From contig JAKVBY010000040.1 in the NCBI GenBank assembly GCA_022446825.1, forward strand, positions 1 through 35,751: a stretch of 35,751 nt of DNA. Reading direction: 5' to 3'. Below are positions 16,511-24,025 of this stretch, piece after piece; within the stretch, counting starts at the first letter, position 1, and each line of letters starts with the position of its first letter. Position numbers and translations under genes: made by a program. The DNA comes from Pirellulaceae bacterium. GTDB lineage: Bacteria > Planctomycetota > Planctomycetia > Pirellulales > Pirellulaceae. The notes under the pieces were generated by a model. The model saw only the letters and a program-made list of their open reading frames with translations. It did not search any database and was not told where the DNA came from.

Positions 16511-16999
16511 ATGGCTGGCCTTGAAGCCTTGCATGAGACACGGGATGACGAAGAACCGGTCATGCCACGTCGCCCGATGGAAGACACGGAAATGGATATC
16601 ACCCCCATGATTGATATCACATTTCTTTTGCTTATTTTCTTTTTAGTGGCCTCGAAAATGACCCCGCAGGACGCTGTGGATTTGCCCGTTGCTCGAACCG
16701 GGTTTGCAGTTGTTAATAAATCGTCAGTGGTGTTGAAACTGACACACGGTACGGGTGAGCATGTGAAGGTGATCGCGGACGATGGTAGCGAGTTCTCTGG
16801 ATCGAATATCGATGAACAAGAACAAAGTATCGTGGACTACGTCGAATCGCAGATGGGTGACGCAGGTGAAAAAACTGAGATTCTGATCATGGCGGCGGCC
16901 GATTTGAAGCACGGCGAGGTAGACCGAGTAGAAAAAGCCATTGGTCGTGCAAATGTTGATGTCGAATATCTTCATGTCGCTGTGGAGGAGATTGATTAA
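16511..16999 (+). CDS. exbD: ExbD/TolR biopolymer transport protein
   Basis: 162 aa. A short acidic cytoplasmic N-terminus is followed by one membrane helix, MDITPMIDITFLLLIFFLVA (about residues 28-47), and a periplasmic domain. The Asp at about position 35 is the conserved protonatable residue of ExbD/TolR (Asp25 in E. coli ExbD) that carries protons through the ExbB ring. The C-terminal part (AADLKHGEVDRVEKAIGRAN) matches the usual ExbD fold. TAGGAG at 16499-16504 gives a good ribosome binding site. The gene follows exbB by 24 nt, and a second ExbD-type gene follows 3 nt later. Confidence 0.93.
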   Translation: MAGLEALHETRDDEEPVMPRRPMEDTEMDITPMIDITFLLLIFFLVASKMTPQDAVDLPVARTGFAVVNKSSVVLKLTHGTGEHVKVIADDGSEFSGSNIDEQEQSIVDYVESQMGDAGEKTEILIMAAADLKHGEVDRVEKAIGRANVDVEYLHVAVEEID

Positions 17000-17002
17000 C
17001 TC

Positions 17003-17794
17003 GTGAGTGTGTTTGTGCGATGTCCAGAGTGTCAAGCTGTTCGCGCCGCGTCCGGACAGTTACGTACACACCGTGTGCGCTGTCCGGAGTGTGACAGCCT
17101 TGTTGTGTTTGAGCCCATGTTAGCATCGGACTCGGACAGTATGGTGTTGGACGACGTAGAGATGCTCGACATGGATCTTTTAGATACTAAAAGGGTGCCG
17201 AAGGATTCACCGTTGGTGATTCTTGAAGAGACAACTTCTGTCGATTCCGCTTCGCCCAAAGTAGCAGTGTCTCCGTCACCGCCCGAAGCCCCTCAGGCTC
17301 AGGTGTCTGCTCTGAGTGCCGCAATGGAGGAAGACGACGACACGGTGAAGTTGGGTGGGAGGTCTTTGGCCGAGACAGAGTTGGACATGACGCCCATGGT
17401 GGACGTGACATTTTTGTTACTCATTTTTTTTATGGTCACGGCCGCGTTCAGCATGCAGAAGTCACTGCAAGTTCCCAAGCCTAATCCTGATCAACCGAGT
17501 ACGAATGTCGTAGAAAAAGAAGACGAGGATTCAGATACGGTAACCGTGATTGTTGACCAGTTTAATACTTACCAAGTACTAACGGCGGAAGATGAGTTTG
17601 AATGTCCTAGTGAGCAAGAATTAATCATTCAGTTGCGGCGTGCCAGTGGGGCCGGTAGTGGTGTTACGAAGTTGCTGGTGAAAGCGCACATTGATGCGTT
17701 TCATGCAAAAGTGGTCACGGCCCTTGATTCTGGTGCCTTGGTCGGGGTCAATGAAGTGCAACTGATGACGATCGAAGAGGATTTTGAGTATTAG
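17003..17794 (+). CDS. Zinc-ribbon–ExbD fusion protein
   Basis: 263 aa, GTG start. The N-terminus (residues 1-36) is a zinc ribbon with two CPEC motifs at 7-10 and 27-30. An acidic, proline-rich linker of about 90 residues follows. Residues from about 120 are a complete ExbD/TolR unit with the helix ELDMTPMVDVTFLLLIFF and the conserved Asp near 134, then a periplasmic domain. Usual ExbD proteins are about 140 aa and have no such N-terminal domain. In ExbD topology the N-terminus faces the cytoplasm, so the ribbon could bind a cytoplasmic partner. Other GTG codons at 17009 and 17015 are possible starts. The protein may form heterodimers with the preceding ExbD, since both keep the key Asp. Confidence 0.9.
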   Translation: MSVFVRCPECQAVRAASGQLRTHRVRCPECDSLVVFEPMLASDSDSMVLDDVEMLDMDLLDTKRVPKDSPLVILEETTSVDSASPKVAVSPSPPEAPQAQVSALSAAMEEDDDTVKLGGRSLAETELDMTPMVDVTFLLLIFFMVTAAFSMQKSLQVPKPNPDQPSTNVVEKEDEDSDTVTVIVDQFNTYQVLTAEDEFECPSEQELIIQLRRASGAGSGVTKLLVKAHIDAFHAKVVTALDSGALVGVNEVQLMTIEEDFEY

Positions 17795-17899
17795 GTAGGT
17801 GTGAATCGACAAACGAAGTGGGTGACTTTCTGAGAGGTCCCGTGGTTCTGGCGCATGGTAGAGTCGCTGAGTGAGAATCAAGGGTGTGCTCTGACATGG

Positions 17900-17940
17900 T
17901 CAAGACGTATTTGTCTTGATTGGCCACGGCTTTGCTGTGG
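17900..17940 (+). promoter_or_regulatory. Two tandem hairpins in the leader of the propeller gene
   Basis: The first hairpin is TCAAGAC (17900-17906) with GTCTTGA (17913-17919), a perfect 7-bp stem and 6-nt loop. The second is CCACGGC (17924-17930) with GCTGTGG (17934-17940), 7 bp including one G-U pair and a 3-nt loop. No T-run follows, so they are not plain terminators. They lie in the 217-nt gap before the 1200-aa gene and may affect mRNA processing, stability or attenuation. Confidence 0.4.
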
Positions 17941-18011
17941 AGAACCTGGCCCGAAGAAATAAGTGAATCGCGATAACCCAACGCATCAATGGCAAAGAGA
18001 GGAATAAGGGC

Positions 18012-21000
18012 ATGTTGGCCGACCAGTTTCTCAACGAACTTGAAAAAAGAGGCATGCTTGAGGCCGACATCATTGCCGAATTGCGCCAACAGGTTGCCGG
18101 AATGGATACCAAGGTCGCACCGGAAGCGATTGCAAAACTTTTGGTGACCAAGGGGCATTTGACACGTTTTCAGGCGACGAAGCTGGTTACGGAGATTACG
18201 GCGCCCCTAGAAGAACGGCGTGAAGAGCGAGCGAAGCAGCGGCAAGCGAAAACAACGTCAGGGAATCAGGAAGGTGAAGAGCTGTCCTTGCTAGAACTCC
18301 CCCCTGAGACGCCCGAGGCTTCGACGACGGCAACCGGCAAGGTTCCAGCACCGCTTCCCCCTGCTCCTGCGCCGCCCGTAAATCCGGCTACAGGGGGGGC
18401 GCCAGTCGCCCCTGCGAATGGTTTGACTCCGATTGGTCAACAACCCCCATCGCCGAGTTTGGTTGAGGAAAGTATTTCCCCGGCTAGCCCTGCCGGTTTG
18501 ACTCCCATTTCTGACGGCGGTCTGACACCCCTTCCGGCTACCGGGAATCTGGCTTCCGGTGAGACGACCTTTAATGATCCACTCAGCGACGTGTTCGAGG
18601 GTGATTACAACGATCCGCTATTGGGTGCTCCTGCAGGCGCAGAACCGAACCGACCAGCAAATGAGAAAGTTGGTAAGCACGTCGTAAAAAGAATGCGAGC
18701 AAATGAATGGGACTCGAAACTTCTGTTCCTTGGCGGAGCTGGTTTGATGGTTTTGTTGTTTGCCGCCGCGGTACTTTATTTTTCCTTGAACTATGGAAGC
18801 GCGAAGGAAATGTTTGACGTGGCGGAAGGCGATTACCGCAACGAATCCTATCCCGCTGCCATCAAAAAACTTGAAACTTACCTAAAGAAATTTCCGGAGG
18901 ACACGAATGCGAGTCGTGCGCGGGTCATGCATGGGTTGGCACGCTTGAGGATCGCTCTGCAGAGTTCCGCACAACCAAAAAAAGGCCTTGATGCTGCGAA
19001 GTCCATTTTGCCCGAGATTAAAACAGAAGAGGCGTTTGCAGAGGTGCGCCCCGAACTGACAACGATGTTACCGGAGATTGCCGAGACGTTCAGTGAACGG
19101 GCCGATAAAGAGCGAGAGACGGAAAAGAAAATCGAACTTGTGTCGTTGACGGAACAGGCGCTCGAATTACTTGACAACTCCGAATATATACCCAGTTCGT
19201 CACGGCCTCAAATCGAAACGGAGTTAAAGCGTATTCATGAGTCGTTGAACCTTGCGAAGCGCGATATCAATCGTGAGTCACGTCTGCAAGAGGCAGTGTT
19301 GGAGGTGGGCTTGCTTGTCGAAAAAGGCCAAACTGACGAAGCGAACTTAAGCCTCAAGAAATTGTTGTTTGAGTACCCGAGCCTCGAGAAAAACGAACGC
19401 ATCAGCGAAGTGCGTTTGACAATTTCTAAGAGGAACCGGCAGTTGGTGAAAGTGATAACTGAGGCTGTGGAGGTGCGCACCGAAGCGGTCGAATCGCCGC
19501 CGGGGTACCATCGAGTCATGCTTTCCACGAGTGCGGGCGAAAAGATCGCGGATGTGGACGGGCAGGTCGAGTGCATCGTTGTGGCAGGGGTTGTCTATGG
19601 TTTGGAATCGGAAACGGGGCAGGTCCTTTGGCAGCGTTTTGTGGGGTTTGAGACAGACTTTGACCCGCAGCCTGTTTCGGCCCAAACGGGCGCGGATGTC
19701 ATTGTTGTGGATGGCCGAAAGCGTGAGGTTTTGAGGGTTGCCAGTGCGACCGGAGCGTTGCGCTGGGCAGTCTCTTTCGGAGAGGCGTTTGTGGCGCCGG
19801 TTGTATTTGAGGGCCATGTTGCCGTGGTGACTAGATCAGGGCGGTTGCAGATGCTTGATTTAGAGACTGGAACTGCCGATCGACAAGTTCAATTGCCGCA
19901 GGGTGTCAACGTGGGGCCTGCCATGGATTTGAGTCGGGGACAGATATATCAAGTTGCAGAACATTCCAATATCTACGTGCTGTCATTGGCATCGCTGGAG
20001 TGTGAGGACGTTGTTTATCTAGGACATAAGGCCGGCACTGTGCGTACGCCGCCCGTCTTTGCGGTGGGACAACTTTTTGTAGCGGAAAACATCGGGCTGG
20101 ATCATTGTGAATTGCATGTATTCACAGTGGACCGTCAGGAGCGTGATTTCCAAGTTTCTCAGAACCCGCTTCGACTTGATGGAAATATTGTAACGTCTCC
20201 GAGACGGTTTGGCAGGAATAGCATTCTCTACCTGACCGACCGGCGCGGTATTCATGCCTATCAAATTGATGCAAATTCGGACACGCCAGTTTCTGTGTTG
20301 GCGCAGCAAGCCGCCTCGGGTGATGAAAGTCGAATGGGCTTTCCCTTGATCGATGGTTCGCAACTTTGGGTTGCGGATGATCGTTTGGAAATGTTTCAGA
20401 TCCAAATCACTACCGCTAAATTGTCGCGCAAATGGATCGAAGATCGAGGTCAGACATTTACCCAACCATTGCACCGGATTGGTAAGGCGGTGATGCACGT
20501 GAGCCGATCGCGAGGGGGCTTGGGATACCGCGTGGCGACGATTGATGGTGACGACCCCAAACAGTCCTTTTGGCATGCTCAGTTAGGTGACCCGATCGTC
20601 CATTTGTCCGTCACTCAGAGGGATAAGCCCATCTCGGTGATTACAGCGAGCGGTGGAGTGTTTCAAGTTTCAGCCAGCGATGTGGAAAACGGCATGGTGA
20701 ATCCCATCGCGGGTAGTGGAGTTGATGCGAGTGGTCTGGCCTGTGAGTATGCGGTTGAATTGGCGGAAGGTGTTACGGTTTTGGTCGATCCCCAACGTGC
20801 CAATCAAATACTTGTTTATGACCCCTCTAGATCCACTGGAATAGTGCGAGCAAATCAGGTCCTCGGTGTGGAAGGAGAAGTGGCTGGCCCACCGATAGAA
20901 TTTCAGGACGCGGTGTTGCTCCCACTTGAAAATGGTGAGGTTCATCTGGTGGATTTCAGCGGGCAGCCGCGAGCCTTGCCATTTCACCCGCCACTGGGGG

Positions 21001-21614
21001 CAGATACGCGATTAACATGGTCCCAGCCCGTCAGTGTTAAGGAAGGACAGGAATTTGTTATCGCCGATAGCCGCAATCGGATTTATCGTGTAGGGATAAA
21101 AAGTGGTGCGCAACCGGCTTTAAATTTATTGCGGGAAGAACGCTTCGACCTGCAAATAGGCAAACATTTGGCGGCCCTCGAAGATGCGATCTATGCCGTA
21201 TTTACCAGTGACGTGGCAGATACTGTGGTGATCATTGATGGTAACGACTTGTCGTTGAGAGAAGAATTGTCACTTGAGGGAAGAGTTAATTTTGGCCCAC
21301 TGCGGGTGCGTGATCTGGTCTTAGTTGCGTCAGATCTGGATGGATTAATGGCGTTTGATACAAGCGGGTCGCGGTTATGGCAGACCCCTCTGGAAGATGT
21401 TGTGGCTGGAATTCCTTTGCTGGTGAACGAACTGCTCGTTGTGCCGTTGGTGACCGGCCAGGTCCTGCAGATAAGTATGGAAACGGGGGAAATTGTTAGT
21501 CGTGCGGATGTGCGGCACCCCTTAAGCGGACGTCCTCATGCCTTGGAATCAGGATTGTTGTTTCCGGGAAGTGATGGGGCGTTGCATCGCATGGATATGC
21601 CTGAGTTGAAGTGA
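18012..21614 (+). CDS. Membrane-anchored PQQ-like beta-propeller protein with kinase-type N-terminal module and TPR segment
   Basis: 1200 aa. Residues 1-70 form a small helical module (EAIAKLLVTKGHLTRFQATKL) like the one that precedes the kinase domain of many planctomycete Ser/Thr kinases, but no kinase follows. A Pro/Ala-rich linker to about 210 repeats the phrase GLTPI. One membrane span lies at about 236-258 (FLGGAGLMVLLFAAAVLYFS). A TPR-like helical segment follows (AEGDYRNESYPAAIKKLETY, about 270-290), then helices to about 490. The rest is a PQQ/pyrrolo-quinoline-type propeller with repeated G-x-x-x-W and 'hydrophobic-V-x-x-x-x-G' blades (GQVLWQRFVG, GALRWAVSFG, GSRLWQTPLE). The N-terminus should be cytoplasmic and the propeller outside. 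I see no evidence that it binds PQQ; scaffold use, as in BamB, is more likely. Its stop overlaps the next start. Confidence 0.88.
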   Translation: MLADQFLNELEKRGMLEADIIAELRQQVAGMDTKVAPEAIAKLLVTKGHLTRFQATKLVTEITAPLEERREERAKQRQAKTTSGNQEGEELSLLELPPETPEASTTATGKVPAPLPPAPAPPVNPATGGAPVAPANGLTPIGQQPPSPSLVEESISPASPAGLTPISDGGLTPLPATGNLASGETTFNDPLSDVFEGDYNDPLLGAPAGAEPNRPANEKVGKHVVKRMRANEWDSKLLFLGGAGLMVLLFAAAVLYFSLNYGSAKEMFDVAEGDYRNESYPAAIKKLETYLKKFPEDTNASRARVMHGLARLRIALQSSAQPKKGLDAAKSILPEIKTEEAFAEVRPELTTMLPEIAETFSERADKERETEKKIELVSLTEQALELLDNSEYIPSSSRPQIETELKRIHESLNLAKRDINRESRLQEAVLEVGLLVEKGQTDEANLSLKKLLFEYPSLEKNERISEVRLTISKRNRQLVKVITEAVEVRTEAVESPPGYHRVMLSTSAGEKIADVDGQVECIVVAGVVYGLESETGQVLWQRFVGFETDFDPQPVSAQTGADVIVVDGRKREVLRVASATGALRWAVSFGEAFVAPVVFEGHVAVVTRSGRLQMLDLETGTADRQVQLPQGVNVGPAMDLSRGQIYQVAEHSNIYVLSLASLECEDVVYLGHKAGTVRTPPVFAVGQLFVAENIGLDHCELHVFTVDRQERDFQVSQNPLRLDGNIVTSPRRFGRNSILYLTDRRGIHAYQIDANSDTPVSVLAQQAASGDESRMGFPLIDGSQLWVADDRLEMFQIQITTAKLSRKWIEDRGQTFTQPLHRIGKAVMHVSRSRGGLGYRVATIDGDDPKQSFWHAQLGDPIVHLSVTQRDKPISVITASGGVFQVSASDVENGMVNPIAGSGVDASGLACEYAVELAEGVTVLVDPQRANQILVYDPSRSTGIVRANQVLGVEGEVAGPPIEFQDAVLLPLENGEVHLVDFSGQPRALPFHPPLGADTRLTWSQPVSVKEGQEFVIADSRNRIYRVGIKSGAQPALNLLREERFDLQIGKHLAALEDAIYAVFTSDVADTVVIIDGNDLSLREELSLEGRVNFGPLRVRDLVLVASDLDGLMAFDTSGSRLWQTPLEDVVAGIPLLVNELLVVPLVTGQVLQISMETGEIVSRADVRHPLSGRPHALESGLLFPGSDGALHRMDMPELK

Positions 21615-24025
21615 GTGTGTGGATGAATGACGTTCGTATAAAGATCGGGGTGTGTGGAGCGGTGGCCCTGGCTGCGCGCTGGATGCTTGCACGCTTAATG
21701 ATTGTGTGCCTTTTGGTGGGGATATCGGCCGAGGAGTTGTTAGCGCAAGCCATTGAGCGTCTTATGGATCAAGAGCCCTTTGACCGGATTCGGCTGAAGG
21801 AGGCGTTTGGTGGGACGATTGTTGATATTGTTCCACTCGATTGGGACGAACGCGTTATGCCGGAAGAGCCCAATCCTCGCGATGAAATTGTTTTCCGCGA
21901 TTTAACAGAGCCGGGTCAGAAACGCGTTGAGTGGCGAGCGGTTGAAGAAATCGAGTTTTTTGAGGACATGGTGTTGCAAGAAGCAAACGCCTTCACGTCG
22001 CGGACTGCTCTGGCGGATAAGGACTTTGCCAAAATTTTAAAGCAATTTGATGCGGCATTTGACTACTATTTTTTTCTGAAACGTAATTATCCAAAGACAA
22101 GGCGTTTGGACCTGTCAATTCAAGTCTACCTGTATCGTAATGCGGCGATCTTAGTCAAAGCGGAAAAACCTCATGAAGCTTTAGCTCTTATCGAAGAGTT
22201 GTTGCGGCAAAATCCCAAATACGGACTGAAGTCTAATCCGGAAGCGGGAATGAAAGCTTTGAGTTCTATCCTGGAGATTATTCTGCGTCGGTACATTGGC
22301 GAACGGGACTTTAACTCCGCGCAAACGTTGATGCGCCGTGTCGAAAGGGATTATGGCGAAGGTCGTGTTAGCTCTGTCTCGCAATATCGCCAACGGATGG
22401 TCGAGATGGCGGAGGGGCACCGAGACGCAGGTCTAGGTTTTATGCGCAATCAGCAATGGCGAGAAGCCTATGTCGAAACCAAAAAGATGTTACAGGTCTG
22501 GCCAATTGTCGACGGAGCTGATGAATTGGTTCGCGATGTTGCCCGACGTTATTCACGCGTTGTCGTGGGTGTGCAACAACTCGCGACTCATCAGGATCCC
22601 GCGTCACTAGATAATTGGGCGGCGCGCCGATCAGGGCGTCTCGTGCATCGAATGTTGGTTGAATTAGAGCGGGCAGGACCAACGGGTGGCGAGTATTTGT
22701 CGCCCTATGGGGCCGCTAATTCGTACGATGATCTTCGTGGAATGACGGTTCAGTTGCGCAAAGGAATTGACATTCCCGGGTACGGTCCTTTAACAGGGAC
22801 ACGTTTAGCCAGACGCCTGCGTGATCTCGCAACTCCGCAACACCGTTCGTATCTCAGTTATTGGGCAGGCGTGATGTCGGAGATTCGAGTGGACGACGGC
22901 TTTCGTCTACAGATTGACTTTCATCAACCACACGTTTTGCCAGAGTCAATGCTCCAGATTCTTTTGCAAAGGACTGAACCTGGGCAACCGTCTCAGCCAT
23001 CTGGCCCTTACAGGGTTGCCTCCTCGAGCCCTACTGAAACGACATTTGTTCCCAATGATAACTATGCATTGGCTGCGGGAACACGGCCATCGGAAATCGT
23101 GGAGCGATTGTTCGTTGATCGCGAGTTGGCGATTGAAGCTTTGCGGCGTGGTGACATCGACGTACTAGACCGCTTGTCCCCGCCAGATGCAATTCGCTTA
23201 CGGAATGTGGATTCTGTCGTTGTACGGCAGTACGAGTTACCAACATTACAGGTGTTGATCCCGAATTATTCTAATCCCTTTCTTGCTCGGGCGGCTTTCC
23301 GCGCCGCATTGACGTTTGCGATTCCCCGTGAACAAATTCTCAATCAGTTGATTTTGCAGGGTGTGTCTGTTCCTGGGGCGCGCGTCATCAGTGGCCCCTT
23401 TCCCATAGGCATTACGCCCGATGACCCACTGGCTTATGCGTATGATCGGAAAATTGCACCGCGTCCATTTGACCCACGGCTGGCTAAAACATTAGCCATG
23501 TTCACGGAACAGGAATTGTCCGACATTGCGAACCGTCGTGAGGAAGCTGTACCGACGTTGGAACCTCTCGTACTAGGCCATCCTCCTGGGCAATTGACAC
23601 AAGTGGTCTGTGAGGCCATTGCTGCGCAATTGGAAAAACTGGAAATCGCTTGCACTTTGAAAGAACTTGCGCCAGGGACAACAGTGGATCCCACAGGCGA
23701 GTGCGATTTGATTTATACCGAAGTCGCTCTTTGGGAACCCATTTTGGATGCCCGGAGAATTCTCGGGATAGGCGATCTAGGTCAAGATATTAGCCAGCAT
23801 CTTGATCAAGGGTTGCGCCGATTGGAGACATCACACACTTGGCGTCAAGTCCATTTGAACTTGCTCGATTTACATCGCTTGGCTTTTACGCAGGTGCCGA
23901 TTATACCTCTGTGGCAAAACGTCAACTTTTTTGCGCACCGCAAGGGTATCAATAACGTGGGAACCAGTCCGTTGAATCTTTACCAGAACGTTGAAAAATG
24001 GGAAGTTGTGCCAAGCACCGAGTAG
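21611..24025 (+). CDS. Exported TPR / solute-binding family 5 (SBP_bac_5-like) protein
   Basis: 804 aa. A signal peptide near the N-terminus (LARLMIVCLLVGISAEELLA) is followed by a mostly helical region (about 50-330) with TPR-like repeats (KPHEALALIEELLRQNPKYG). From about 350 to the end it resembles extracellular solute-binding proteins of family 5 (DppA/OppA type): a GPYRV turn, then RPSEIVERLFVDRELAIEAL, RRGDIDVLDRL, and RAAFRAALTFAIPREQILNQ, the family's 'vR-Al-yAidr--i' motif. Ordinary members work with ABC permeases and lack the helical half. No permease or ATPase gene is near. The GTG start at 21611 overlaps the previous TGA (GTGA). An ATG at 21623 is an alternative. Binding of a peptide-like ligand inside the ExbB/ExbD system is inference. 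Confidence 0.82.
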   Translation: MSVWMNDVRIKIGVCGAVALAARWMLARLMIVCLLVGISAEELLAQAIERLMDQEPFDRIRLKEAFGGTIVDIVPLDWDERVMPEEPNPRDEIVFRDLTEPGQKRVEWRAVEEIEFFEDMVLQEANAFTSRTALADKDFAKILKQFDAAFDYYFFLKRNYPKTRRLDLSIQVYLYRNAAILVKAEKPHEALALIEELLRQNPKYGLKSNPEAGMKALSSILEIILRRYIGERDFNSAQTLMRRVERDYGEGRVSSVSQYRQRMVEMAEGHRDAGLGFMRNQQWREAYVETKKMLQVWPIVDGADELVRDVARRYSRVVVGVQQLATHQDPASLDNWAARRSGRLVHRMLVELERAGPTGGEYLSPYGAANSYDDLRGMTVQLRKGIDIPGYGPLTGTRLARRLRDLATPQHRSYLSYWAGVMSEIRVDDGFRLQIDFHQPHVLPESMLQILLQRTEPGQPSQPSGPYRVASSSPTETTFVPNDNYALAAGTRPSEIVERLFVDRELAIEALRRGDIDVLDRLSPPDAIRLRNVDSVVVRQYELPTLQVLIPNYSNPFLARAAFRAALTFAIPREQILNQLILQGVSVPGARVISGPFPIGITPDDPLAYAYDRKIAPRPFDPRLAKTLAMFTEQELSDIANRREEAVPTLEPLVLGHPPGQLTQVVCEAIAAQLEKLEIACTLKELAPGTTVDPTGECDLIYTEVALWEPILDARRILGIGDLGQDISQHLDQGLRRLETSHTWRQVHLNLLDLHRLAFTQVPIIPLWQNVNFFAHRKGINNVGTSPLNLYQNVEKWEVVPSTE

